Source: Lates calcarifer (taxonomy: Eukaryota; Chordata; Actinopteri; Centropomidae). From it: 64,000 nucleotides of DNA. Shown in pieces: positions 31,524-45,039 of the stretch. Each line of letters begins with the position of its first letter. Position 1 is the stretch's first letter. The position numbers were made by a program, and so were the translations under genes. Under the pieces are notes generated by a model. It saw only the letters and a program-made list of their open reading frames with translations, was not told where the DNA came from and did not search any database. The stretch is from contig NC_066838.1 of NCBI RefSeq assembly GCF_001640805.2, positions 5,474,601-5,538,600 on the forward strand, written 5' to 3'.

Positions 31524-34324
31524 ATGAAAAGGGAGGTGAGGAGTAACGAAGGAAAATCATTATATTTAGTACTTTCCCTCTATCCCCTGTGGATTCTAAA
31601 GGAGGACTGGAAAACAACATTTTATGGACAACTGTTTGTTTAAAAAAAAGAAAAAAACACAGTTAATGTTTAAAATTGTGGGGTGAAGGAAAATGATTTG
31701 TATAGTAATTGTTTATTATCCCTAAAATACCACCCCAGCTACAAGATCTTCCCCAGATTCGTGCCCCAAATTGTACAGCACATTATGAGCACTTCTCTTT
31801 GGCCATTTAAACATTTTAGACCAAGACTTTAGCTTTAGTATAGCTATTTAAATTATTTATATGAATGTTATTTTGATATTTTGTATCAAGTGAGGTTTTT
31901 GCTGTTATTGATAATGTTTTATCTAAGAGGATTGTGCAGGTGTTTGTGTGTAGAGAATGGACTCATTGGGCTGGTTTCCTTAACACTGGTTAGTGTGCAT
32001 GCTACAACTTATAAGGCTGGTTTCTTAGACCGCTCATCCTGAAGTGTTTTCTCCAACAGGGGAAAAGTTTGTGTCCCACACCTTTAAGCTCGAGCTATTG
32101 TAATAGTAGTACAGATTCATGGCAGGGCTTTCTGAAAGCATCTTGGAGGTATGGTGTAGTTTCACGCTCGCTCTCTTTTTTTTTCTTTTTTTTTTTTGAT
32201 TGTAAGCTCAAAACAAATATAAAAGGCTTACCCCTAAAAATAATTAGTGTCTAAAACACTGGAAACCTGAAAAACTGGATCCTCTGATTTCCCTGTTGGT
32301 GACAGTGACATCCCAGGCAGAGACTAGATTTGCACATTTCCCACGGTCTCCCACAGAAGATTAACAACAGTTTGTAATAAACAGTTTCAGTTAATTTGAA
32401 CTCTGTTTCCTTGAGGTGAACACAAACTAAGAACTAAGATGCTTTTGGGGAACTGGACTTCATCTTTCTTTAAATAAATGATAACATAAAGGGTTACCAT
32501 GACATTTTTTTCTTCAAAAGACGATTTTAAATGATAATGGTAAAAAAACAACTCCACAGTCTAAGAAATAATTAGGTTTTGAGGTTAAAATAAGCAGTTA
32601 AAGTTGTGTGCAGGAAACCAGGCGATGCTGCAGTTATGGTAGCGGGTAACAACTAATACTGAATATCTTATTCTCTATTAGTTAGCTAGGCATTTAGTCA
32701 TAGTCTCAGGTGTTTGGAGCGGAGCAAGTCTTAAATCAATGTTTTTGATGCAAACATGAGAGTGACTGTTTTAGATCTATTTCATGGGTGACATGTAGGT
32801 TGATTCATTAGATTTTTACAGGTTTAGTGTATGCTTAAAGATGGTGTATGTTTTTTTTCATTCAACTTTTTCAGCCAAGGGTTCACTTGGGAAAAGTTTA
32901 CCGGATGCCTGTAGATTTACACTCCCGAAACCACCTGTTACGGTCACGTGGCGAAGCTGGCAGCAGGTCTTGAGCCCTGATAATGTGGTTAAAGGAGTTC
33001 AATAGATGCTCACAAACCATTCACTCTTTAATGCATGTTTTCTGAAAGTATTCAGTATGGTCTGTTTCTCATTATTAATGAATAAAAGCACTGCTGCATC
33101 TTTGCTTTCACCAATCTAATCAGTGTAGAGCAGTGATGACTTCAGGAAGGGTTAAGTGGAAGTGAGGAACTCTTGAAAGGAATTCAACAGGGACATCCTG
33201 TCATTGTTCAGTATATGCACATCAGATCAGTTGAGAAAGTTAATGTTCATGCCTTAAATCAATTCCCTTTACCAAGTAAAGGTATGTACATGTTATCTTA
33301 GCCCCAGAAGGATCAGTTCCTTCTTGTTTTTCTACTATAGTGATACCAGGCTTCACATGCCTCTACACACCTTTGTTGTGTTTCTGTTGAAACCACATTG
33401 ATTTCCATTTGATTTAAGCAGCAATAACAGATGTTTTCACATCATGTATTCAGTGTGAGATGACAAACTGTCCTGTATTGTTGTAGTTAGACTTGTCTTT
33501 TTTCATGTTCTAAGTTATGTAAGCTAACATGTTTTTGCATTCCTGAAGAATAGGGTTTTAGTATGTGTGTGGGAAAATACAAATTGTTTTGATAAATTTG
33601 ATATTTATTTAAAAAAAATGAATAGAAAAAATGGTACAAAATGTTTCATTTATTTTTCTGGCAGGAAGGGACTTGACTTTTACTTGGTAAATCTGTGCAT
33701 TGTTAAATGTGCCCTTTAGTGGTGAAAAGAAGTAAGTACATTTATATCTTGCCATCTTTTTTCCCCTCATGGAGAATAGATTTTCCTGTCTTACCTTTTG
33801 TGCATGTCCAACCTTTGCTTTGGCTAATGATGCCAGAAACTATATTTCAAGAGAAAATGACAAATACAGTGTATTTGTCAAACTGACTTAACGTCTGACT
33901 TGATTATTTACCCTTGTCATGTCATGGCCTTACCAGTCACACCAGTTTAGATTACGAATATTGCAGTTGCTGGCAACATTGTTATTCTAAGGTTGTACAT
34001 GTATCAGTGTAGCCTTTGGGTGCCTCGGACTCTCGTGTGAAAGTGTGAAAGCCTTGTGACCATCTTTTGTTCTCTTGCATTTTTCTGTATCCTCAGCTCT
34101 GTGGAAACCTTAAAATCCAGCATACAATTACAACAGCATCTGAAGAGTTTGGGCCAGTCTTAGCCTTCATCTTCCATCAGCAGCTGATGGACTTTGTTCA
34201 CAGAATGTGAGCAGGTCATTTTGTCAGCCTTTGTGAAAGTTGTCATGCTTTGGTTCTCAGTTATCTGCAGGATAAATGCAGTGCCTTGTTGGGGTAGTGT
34301 TATAAATCAATAGTCAAATCAGGA

Positions 34325-34383
<59 letters not shown>

Positions 34384-34940
34384 TCATGGTGAAAGAATGC
34401 TGTGTTTTCAGGTTTTTGAGGGGTTTTGTTCAATACAACATTTGCACCTGGGTTGAAATCAAATCACCTTCAGTTAAAACTCCAAAAAGAATCTTCTATA
34501 AATGTATCTTTGGGAATTGTAGGAATTAAAGCAGGTGTAAGGAGTGGGATTTTCTGAAATAACGGGTCAGAGTTGTATTTTATTCATCATGAAATATAAC
34601 ATTTGATCCAAACTATGTAACACTATCAATATCTATAAAATGGGGTTTAGATCTATAAGCTCAGTTGACTGACAAGAAATGAAACAGCTGGTTTAACAGA
34701 ACGAAAGTGAATTGACTCCAACCCTGATTTCATTGCTGTTCAAAGTGCTTTTAAGGGAAATTGTGGCTTATCCAGCAACTTAACAATTAATCACGTTTTT
34801 TTAATAACAGATGTTATTTCTGGCTACATTCTGGGTTAAAAAACATACAGGTTTGTACTTGTGAACTGTTGATGGGCTGCAATATGCCTTTTTGTATCAC
34901 TTTTTCTTTGACAAAAATAAAGTTAACTATTTTGATTTGA
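31524..34940 (+). other. e2f1 3' UTR and alternative poly(A) region
   Basis: AT-rich noncoding stretch after the e2f1 stop with no coding exon that I can recognise. AATAAA motifs occur at 32376-32381, 32473-32478, 33081-33086 and 34916-34921. The first pair would give a UTR of about 0.9 kb and the last about 3.4 kb. Which is used cannot be read from sequence alone. Confidence 0.5.
34327..34382 (+). repeat. (TG)n microsatellite, about 28 units
   Basis: A long perfect TG dinucleotide run inside the probable long e2f1 3' UTR. The length makes it likely to be polymorphic. Confidence 0.95.
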
Positions 34941-35390
34941 CAATTTGCACATCTTTCTGTAATATAAAAGGGAGTGATGGGGTCAGTTTGAAAATGAGTA
35001 AAAAAGTGTTGAAACTCACATAAGCTATAGGGGGAGGACCCACACAGACCGTCTCTTTGTAGTCATTTTGTGGCTCTTTGTAGTTGTTTTGCATTTCTTT
35101 ACAGTCATTTTCTGTTTCTGTGTAGTTGTTTGAGTGGCTGTCCGACCTGAACTGTTAGTGGAAAAAAATCGAATGTTTTGTAGAAAATTTATTATTACAC
35201 ATTATGTAACAATCATCGAAACAAAGGACCGAGACTGCTTGAAAGAACCTGAAAAAATACATTTAGAGGTCAATTGTCTCATACATGTTGTTGTCTTAGC
35301 TAAGCAGCTAGAGGGAGCCCTTCACCCAAGACGACAAGCTGACAATCAGTATTCACACGGTAGTTAATTGAGCCAGTTCTCTCTGAAAAG

Positions 35391-35450
35391 TGGTTTTAGT
35401 CATGAATCAGTGGTTTTAGTCATGAATCAGTGGTTTTAGTCATGAATCAG
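35391..35450 (+). repeat. Tandem repeat, three perfect 20 bp units
   Basis: The unit TGGTTTTAGTCATGAATCAG occurs three times with no mismatch, at 35391-35410, 35411-35430 and 35431-35450, and a partial fourth unit begins after it. Perfect identity suggests recent expansion. Confidence 0.95.
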
Positions 35451-35569
35451 TGGCATTAAGAAATGATGGGGTGTGCAATGTTTACATGTGTATGCCCTGA
35501 TTCTTATTTGGAAGTACATCAGTCATCGTTCTGGAGAAAGGTGTGTCTGTCCCACTGGTTCAGTTTTTT

Positions 35570-35740
35570 TTATGTCCACCACTTTGACCAAGACTGAAAT
35601 ATCTCATTAATTACTTTATAGATTCTCATAAGATTGTTGGTCCCCAGAGGATGAATCCTAATGACCTTTCCTCTGCTGTCACCATGAGTTTCACATTTGA
35701 GGAGAGAAATTCTACAACTTATGATTTGCAGCCATATTTA
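35570..35740 (+). mobile_element. Dispersed repeat relic, copy 1
   Basis: Contains 'ggtccccagaggatgaatcc' followed by 'taatgacctttcctctg', a text I know as a common interspersed repeat in fish genomes. A copy in the opposite orientation is at 52641-52855, where the same phrases occur reverse-complemented and diverged. No coding capacity or terminal structure is visible. Confidence 0.55.
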
Positions 35741-36245
35741 ATACAAACATTCAGCTCCTGTCCTCCAGGCTTAAACTTAACCATCTAGGACCATCATCAA
35801 GTCAAAATTTAAATGTGTCCAATATTTTGATTTATTATCAAAGATGCAGTATTGTGTGAATACAGGGAGAACAGCACAAACTTTCAGTGTCCCCCAGGAG
35901 AAATTCATAGTATTGGACTCAGTTGTTCACATTATAAGTGACATAAATAGTTGTGTCAAGAATGAAAAAAGAGAGGGGGGAGTTTAAACCTTGATTCCTT
36001 TTGAGCATGAATTTAGGATTGTCAGTTTAGGATAGTTACACAACTGGTCAGACACAGAGTACACTAATCACTCTTGGCCTGCTGCTACTCATTAACCTGG
36101 TTTTTAAGTGTTTGCCACTCCCACTTTGGGCAGAATATCTTTTTTTAAAAAGCAATGGTGGATGGTCACAGGGAGATATTTATCAGCGGGAAGGTGGAGC
36201 ACGCTTGTCATTCCTTCAGTCACTTGCTACTCATGTTGTCAGACC

Positions 36246-39200
36246 ATGGACTGCATGCAGCAGACAACACACAACATCAGTGGTGAGTTCACTCTGTGAA
36301 TCATGCTTAACTTCAAGCTTTTTCTTCTCCAGATAAAGACATGCACATGGTTTTGGGTTGCTTTAAAATAAAATGAAGTTTTGTTTGATAGTGTTGATGT
36401 GCTTTCTTTAGATTCTAGGTTCTCATTTAAGACCCAGATATCTAACCTCCTCTAACCTCTCAACAGAAAATATGTACAGGAATAACAATTGTTCAGTCCA
36501 GTATTTTTCCTGGACTAAACGTTGTATTCTTCTGTATTTTGTTCTATCCAGCCACAGCCAGAAATCGTACGATTCCATTAACATTGTGGCATCAAAATGA
36601 AACCACTGGATTTTTAAAAAATGTTTATTTACAAAACTCATCACTCCCCTTCTTTCCCTCCTCTTTTACTCTAACTCCTGCTTTGCTTTTCTCATTTTTT
36701 CCTTCTGTCTTAAGATTTGTATAGTTTTCATATTGTGTCATCTGTCTTTCTAGGCACTGACCATGGCCATTGCCACCTGAAGTTGGTCAACTTTAAAGTT
36801 CATGACAACCACACTTCCCATGAGACACAGGGGCTTAGTGAAAAACAGCTGGTGGTGCGACGAGGGAAACCCTTCAAACTCTCTCTGCTGTTTTGTGGCC
36901 GGTTGTGGAATCCTCACACCGAGCGCCTTGTCCTGGAGGTTTGGCTAGGTATCAGGGATAGGATTGTTTGCTCATGTTTAAAGGAACGCTCTGTAATTTA
37001 TGAAGAAAATTGCGTAACACCGTCTTCACTCATTCAAAAGAAAAGTACATTCATATGTGATGATAAGCACCCTTGCTTAATCCAACAAACTCAGGGTGGT
37101 TGTTGCTTCAGGCTTACTTGGCATGATACGACCAGTAGTTTAGGGTGACTAATTTTAGCAAACTTTCAATAATTATCACTGTACTGTTGGTATTTAAATT
37201 GCTTATCTGCTTTTGAGTGAGATGAGAAGATCAACATCAGTTTTTGTGTCTGTGTGTTAAGTAGCATAGCTTAGCATAAACAGGGGAAACGGGAAAACAA
37301 TGGAAGCATCTACGTTCCCAGAGTCTGTACACAACCAGAAAGCACAGCAGTTTGTGGTTTTAAGGAGAGTTATGTGCTTTTGTACTTTGGCGCAGCATCT
37401 CCAGCCACAGTGCACAGTCACTGTGTCCAGCTGTTGTTTCCTATGAAATACTGACATGTAACTCACCCACAAACTGGATTTCTAAAATCTTCTAAATTGT
37501 ATGCTATGGTAGGCTAAATATGTCCTGACTCCATCTCTGTACTTAGACCACAGACATAAGTGTGAAGGGAAGTAAACTACAATACAGAGATAAGGAGGAC
37601 AGGAGGGATGAACAGTTGACAATTAGGTAATAATGGTTAATACTATGTAGCAGAGGCAATGAGAGTAGTCACCAGGACACCTAATTATCTCTGTGATATT
37701 TATTAATTCAATTTTTCATTTTTTAAGAGTTATTATTTTGTCATTCAAACATTACATAGTCCTGCTTTAAGTAAACTTTCATTCACCATTCAGGCAGTCT
37801 GTCAGAGAGGATCCCAGTCCAGTTCGGTAACAAGTGGTCCGACCTCCAACACTGGTCAGCCACAATCTACCCAGACGACTGTGCATTCTAAGTCAGTCAC
37901 CGTCCACATCTGTTCTCCTGTCTTATCTTCTGTGGCTGTATACAATCTCCTGGTCCACATAGAGACCAAATACAACAGAAAGAGCTACGCAGTTGGATCA
38001 TTTGTGCTTCTCTGCAACCCTTGGCTGAAAGGTGAGTCCATGGCGATAACACTCTTCTTATATTCTACAGGCTTTTGCTATAATCTTGTGAATGTACTGA
38101 GCCCCACGGCGGTGCTCCCCTTTGAAGTCATCCCACACCACTGTCTTTTCAGATGATCCAGTCTACATGCCACTGGATGCTCAAATACAAGAGTATATAA
38201 AGAGTGATTATGGGTTGGTGTTCATGGGCACTAATCTAAACGTCAGGAGTCGTCCCTGGTCGTATGGTCAGGTATGTGAATAGACCATGTATAATCACAG
38301 AATTGGTTTGCAGGTGAGGAAACAGTGCATTCACACTGATGTTTCTGTATGTGCAGTATGAGCCTGGGGTCCTAGAGGCATGTCTGAGGCTCCTGCAGGT
38401 CAGCCCACAGCACCTCAGTGACAAAGACAAAGACTACATTCGACGAGCAGACCCTGTCTATCTGAGCAGGGTGGTCTGTGCTATGGTGAGAGAGAACATT
38501 CACAAACACTGCAAACATGCACATGCATTTCCTCTCGTGGCAAATTTGTGACTATTATTATTACCACTAACATCATGACTGGAATTTATTGAACAACAAT
38601 TTTCTGTGCAGTTTCACAGTGAAGAAAGAAAGAAAGTGAAGTCAGTAATGTGTCTCCTCCTGTCCAAGGTGAACTGTAATGATGACCTGGGTATACTGGA
38701 GGGGAAGTGGCAGGGCAGCTACAAAGATGGTGTGAAGCCTACAGATTGGAGCAGCAGTGCTGACATCCTTCACCACTGGGTCTCATCCAACTATAGCCCT
38801 GTACGCTATGGACAGTGCTGGGTATTTGCATCCGTCCTCTGCACAGGTACTTTGAATAACTGGGGCACAAGAGTGTATTTATGCCAACATTAATGTGTAA
38901 CAGTTGCCCTACATCTGATTTTAACTGGCCTTTTGAGTCCAGTAGAATTCATAATCCAACAGTCATCAGAGGTTTTAGTTTCTTGCGATGTTCGTGATAC
39001 TATGCACTGATGATATACACGCCACATCCACGTGGGTTTAATTTTCACTGAATGATGTGAGGCATGTTTGTGTGGTTTTCATGATATGCCGTATTAGTAA
39101 ATCCCAAGTCGAATGTATTAGAACTTCCCAAAAATCAGCTTCCAGACATAATTACAACTCTGTAATTGACATGAATGTTATTTACTTCATATGTTATAAA

Positions 39201-42200
39201 CTTTCAATTAGGATAACTCCAATATTCTATAAAATGAATGTGGCATTAAGCCCATGAACAGGGATGCAATGTGGCACTGGAGGAGTTTTCTAAAGTCTGG
39301 AAACTACAAATTTATAACAGAGCCCATGTTATGTACTTGATAGATAACAATGTTAACAGGCAGAGAGGGGCTAAGGAGAAGAAGTTGTCAAACTGCATTG
39401 TGGGACTTTTTTCTCCCTCCCCAGAGTCCACCAACTTGCAATCGTATTTGTTATGCAATATTTGGCTGTTTATGTTTGCTGCTTTTTGTGGGATTTATAT
39501 TGATCACGTTTTAGTTCAGTTTATAGTAAATGTTAAAGTTATTAGATCATAAAATGTTGATTCACTTAAGGGACAGATTGTTCAAGTTCCAATAAAAAGA
39601 AAAAATCTAAATTAGAAGTAGACAACAAAAACATAGAAGTTGCATTTATGTTGTTTTTGTTGTTTTATGTATTTTAGACATATCATCATCATGTGTAGAA
39701 AGATAAAACTGCTTCATTTATGTCTTTATATTTTTACAAAGAGGTTTAATACCTTGATTTGGTTATAAAAGTGATAATAAGGAATGACTGTTTTTTTCCA
39801 GTGATGAGAGTGCTGGGGATTCCCTCCAGGGTTGTGACAGTTTTTAATGCAGCCCATGATGGTAATGCCAACCAAAAAATTGAAGAGTTTTACTCGAGCA
39901 CAGGGGAGAAGCTCAACCTGTCGAAGGACAGCATTTGGTTAGTGTCATTTTATCTCACACCCTAAAGATAACAATCTGTATTTTAATGGATTAGTTATCA
40001 GTATGATCTGACAGTGTACACTCAAACTGAATTTTCAGTGAATCCTTATTATTTTAATCCAGCATATCTGTTTTAAAATTAACTTAATAAATGTTTTATA
40101 TGAAAAAATGAATCATGAAAAGTGTAGCAGTCCACGTTTCTGTGGGTTGATGTCAACACTTCAATTGTATTTTTACTTTGGTGTGTTTGCCTGTTAGTTA
40201 TTCATCTGTGTTTATTGGTGTCTGCATACTCATTTTCTGAGTGTGAGTGTGTGCACATTCATTCCTATATGCCCTGCAGGAACTTCCATGTGTGGGTGGA
40301 GTGCTGGATGAGAAGACTAGACCTCGGTGCAGAGTTTGACGGCTGGCAGATAGTGGACCCAACACCCCAGGAGAAGAGTGCTGGTGGGTCCCGCCCCAAG
40401 TGGGCCTCAATATAGTGCTGTTATCTATTTGGATTATATTTATAGGTTTGGACAGAAATGCTAAACAAAGACTTTACTGGACATACCTGGTCAAAACTGA
40501 ATGTGACATGAAAGCTTCCTTCCTCCGTAGATATCATTTATATCAGTGGAAAATAATAGGTAGGGTGGCTGATGTGTTAATATTACATAACTAAAATGTA
40601 ACAATGGACATATGTTTCTCTACAGGGATATTCTGCTGTGGCCCTTGCCCAGTAGGTGCCGTCCAGCAACGCTGCCTTGGTGTCCCATATGATACCCCGT
40701 TTCTCTATGCCTCTGTTGATGCTGACATCGTACAGTTAATTGTGCGTGACGGCCTGGTGGTGGGGAGAAGGATGGATACTGAGTCTGTGGGGCAGCTGAT
40801 CTACACCAAAAGCATTGGCTCAGACAGTCCAGAGAATTTGACATCCACTTATAAGAGTAAGAAAATTAGGTCCTGTGTCTGTGAGGCTTTCCAGGAAGAG
40901 ATCCAGAAAGATTGTTAAAAAGATAGATACAGATACAGATACAGTATATCTTCTTTTAAAAGCAGCCAGTTTGTGTAATGAGAAGAGTCAGCATGATGCA
41001 AATGCAATATGTAGAGAGGTCTAAAGTAGGGTTTGTTTTGTCATTGTGTGTTTATGATTTTTCTCCATTTTCTGTTCTTTTTTCAGGGAGGCACCAGGTA
41101 GTCCAATACAGAGAACAGCCTCACGGTCAGTGGCTGTGTAACAATCTTCACCCTCCTTTCCCTTTGCAAACATAAATATGTGTGCATAAATACCTTCAAA
41201 TTTAATACATTTTGCCATTTAATGTGGATAACAGGAGAGACAATGCAGAACCAGGAAGACCAAAATAAAAGTTAAAATGGTGCTCCCTCCATCACTCAGA
41301 TGGGCCACCTCTACATTTGACTGGACAAATGCACCACTCACTGACTGTGTATTTCCAACCTGGAAAAACTCGCCAGCTGTTCTTGAAACCTCAGATTTCT
41401 CCTTTATAATCCACAATCCAGTCAGTGAATAATTGTGAGATGAGAATAGACTGTGTGTTTGCATAAATGAAACTGCATGACCTACTTACATGCACAAAGG
41501 CTAATTTTTACAGTGAGCTCACAGCATGTAGTCTAGTTATACCTCTTGATGAACTTTTTTAATTTGATTCTGTTGCCTTTTCCTGACAAAATCTCTCACT
41601 TTTACAGCAATGCTTTTACACTCTTCTAATATGCAGTCCTACACAGTTACACTTGAAGGTGCTGAAGGTAAGCTTTAATACTACTCATACTGCCAAAAAT
41701 CTTGTCAAGTCTCTATTTTAGTTTCATTTTCACAATACACAATGTGGCATGTTTAGGTGTTTGAATGTACTAAGACTGTCACAGCTGTGTTTTACTCCCA
41801 CTGATTATCTCTGCCCAAGATGTATATGCTAATTAGTCGTAATAACATTTGTAGTAATATCAATAATAGAAGCAGTAATTATTAATGTGTTCATATATGG
41901 ACCTTTGGATGAAAGCTTTTTACACTGTATATTCATGCTGTGTCTGAAATCACTGTTATCCATTCATTCACCACTCCCCGTCAATGCTTTATTCTGTAGT
42001 GGACAGTAAACTATGAATCATCATCATTTTGTGTTACCGCGTGTTGTTAAAACATCACAAATGCAGTCTCCATCAGTTTATCCAGTAGCTGTTTGAACCA
42101 ATGTACACATTTCTCAGTTTCATCTCCAGAAGGAATGTCACCCGGCTTAGAGGTGTCCCTAAGCATCAATGGGGTGCCAACAGTGGGTGAGAGCATTTCC

Positions 42201-44916
42201 ATGAGTGTGACTGTCACAAATCAGTCAAGCAACCCCAGGGTCCTGATGGAATACCTCAATGCCCAGCTGAAAGAGTACAACAGTGACCCACAGAAGAGCT
42301 TCTGGAAAACACACAGAGAGGTGCACATACAGCCGCATGAAGGTGAAGAGGCTCGTAACTCTCTGAGCACAAAGACATGCATGATTCACGTGCACTGTTG
42401 CACTGTCATGTTAATATTACTGTTTGATAAATCAAACCTCTGCAGAAACTTAAAACATACAGTAGGAATTATTTGTATCTTCTGACTGATTAGCTTGTTT
42501 TTCTCTCACATTAATTTTACTACATACTTCACCTTCTCTGCAGTTTTGACACTCAAGCACACCATCCCTCCCTCTGACTATGAGTCAGTCATGGCAGATG
42601 ATGACATTGTGAATCTTGCTGTGGTGATAAAGGACGTGAGGACTGAAGAAAGAGTCCTGGATACAAAGGATTTCAACATTAGCTCACCACAGATAACCAT
42701 AGAGGTACGGCAGCATCCAGCCTCCCTTCTCTTCAGCTCACAAAGTATTATGAATGAATTATGTAGCATTGTCCTCCTTTCTTTTTATTTTTCATCTTCC
42801 TCGCTTTGATCTCTCTCATGGTTGTCACTGTTATTAGTGTGATGAAGAGCAAAGACAGAGCTCATATCAGAGAAACATTCAACATTAAGTCCTGTCGTTC
42901 CCTGTCATCCAGAACAGTAGGGTTTCAGTCTGCTGAGAGCATGAACGCACACAGACATGAGCTTCCACCTTCACTTCCTGTGGAAGTCAAATAAAAACAA
43001 GACACATAAATGTGTCAAATGACATATAACCTCACACAAAGTCATCTGTGCTGCTGTGAAACAGTTTTGATTTGCTGTGTAACAGTTTCATTACCACTCA
43101 GCACAGCGTGGATTAACATGTTAACTGAGTGGGTGGTTTAACTGTTGGGTAACTGATCATGTAATCTGCTGTTCTGCAGATCGAAGGAGGGGACAGCATC
43201 CAGATGAAGAAGGAGCACACAGTCCAGGTGTCCTTCACCAACAACTTCACCAAAACTCTGAGTGGAGCTGTGCTCACTGTGGAAGGATCTGGCTTGTTAA
43301 AGGGCAAACAAGAGGTTAGGTAAGTCTGTTGAAATTTGGACTTAAAGAAACAATAAATCATCATTCTCAAGTGATGTGTCCAGTTGTTGTCTGCATGGCT
43401 CCTTGGCACAACAGAGGTGTATAATTTATTGTGTGGTCACATTCCAGTGATGTCATACATACTTTTCCTTTATGCCTGAGCTGGGAGGAAAACATGGTTT
43501 GTGGTTTAAGCGTCTCAGGAATGTGGTCAGGTATGTTTTTACAGCAGTTGGAACATAATGTTGTTACTTTCAAATGAGGTTGAGTAGGTCTGTGGGGAGA
43601 GTGAGGAACCATCACCCTCGGGAGTTAAATTTACCATCAGCGTATATTCATGCAATGATCTCCTCTTCTTTGTTTCTGCTTATTTCAAATTCAACTTCAA
43701 AATTTTCTTTATTGGCAAAGCAGGCTGTACTTTAGTTACAATGTATGTGGTTCAGAATGTACGAAAAAAAAAGGACAACAGGTGGTTTGTGTGTAAATCT
43801 ACAGCTGACCTCAAAACATTCCTCCTTCAAATGAAATGTGTATTATTATTTTAAAAACATGTTTTTAGCAACAAATCTAATCCACTCTGCAAAAACAGTT
43901 TCAAATGTAGTCGTGCAACATTAATCTGCATCTTGCTAGAGTGCATTTTCAAAGTTGGACATTTTTATTTTTATTTTTTGTCCCCATGTCAAGGTATTAG
44001 AGCTTTATTTTGGTGAAGAACTTGACTCATCTGTGTTTCAACAGGCCACAGTGTAGCAGGAAGTCTCTCTATGTCTCTGCCTCTTGTCAGCAGAATTTAG
44101 GCTAGTCTGTTAGTCTGTTTTCTCTGGGTTGCCAGCTTTGACTGTGTAGACCAGTCTTAATGGTTAGGCTCAGGTAGTTTATGTTTTCTGCTTCCACTAA
44201 TCTGCCACTTGGTTTCATCTCTACAGTGCTAAATAACACTGAAGTTTACATACAAATTACTACAACTACATCACAACTGTCCATATTCCATATTTGAATT
44301 TTGCTGTTGTTTCCCTGTTTGTGGTGAAGACTTGATCCTCATCTCCCACTTCCTCTTCTTTTACTCCTCCTCCAGCTCTTTAACTAGACAGACTTTGTCA
44401 ATGGAAGTGTGGAAACTTCTGAGTCCAGTGTTTCCTGGTTTGGTCTGTTTCCTCTCTTAATCATATCCCCTAGAGCCATGGTGGCTTTTTACTGGCACAG
44501 ACAATGCAGCAAAAGTTTCACCCCAGAGAGGAATAAGCTGGCTAACAAGAGAAGAGATTCAGCAGAACTATCTAGTACAGAGGTGATAAATCATCATGCT
44601 AAATACTGGAACAATAAAACTGATTTGGCATTTACTTCTTTGGCTTGAAAAGGGGCAAGAAAGTGAGTTCTGGGAGCCTGCACCTGGCAAAGGATTGGTT
44701 GTATAATTGGTGGTATTAATCAACACTCACCACACACACACACACACACACAGACACGCACACACACACACACACATTTTCTGTATATTATGATCATTTT
44801 GTGCTGTGGTGCAGCTGATCTCTTGCCAATTGCCTCTTTTATTCATTGTACAATATTATTACCTACTTTTGTACAAAACAATGGCTCTCCTGACTGTTTC
44901 AGGGCTGCTCTGGAGA

Positions 44917-44955
<39 letters not shown>

Positions 44956-44957
44956 TC

Positions 44958-45039
<82 letters not shown>

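Larger units (their letters stand above)
34941..36245. other. Spacer between e2f1 and the transglutaminase gene
   Basis: Noncoding. It holds a degenerate repeat built on 'tttgtagtcattttg' at about 35050-35130, three perfect 20-mers at 35391-35450 and a dispersed-repeat relic at 35570-35740. The transglutaminase promoter must lie in the last part, but I see no clear TATA or CCAAT element there. Confidence 0.55.

Noticed and set aside
37898..37900. TAA in transglutaminase exon 3 as a programmed +1 frameshift site
   Set aside because: No known stimulator, pseudoknot or antizyme-like context is visible, and the family is not known to use frameshifting. An insertion, a sequence error or the tandem acceptor is simpler.
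38606..38668. Open frame directly before the active-site exon as extra transglutaminase sequence
   Set aside because: The AG at 38667-38668 gives exactly the 178-base exon of the family and joins VVCAM to VNCNDD. The upstream frame is intron.
43690..43760. Possible LINE fragment ('attttctttattggc')
   Set aside because: The match to remembered fish repeats is too short and there are no boundaries.
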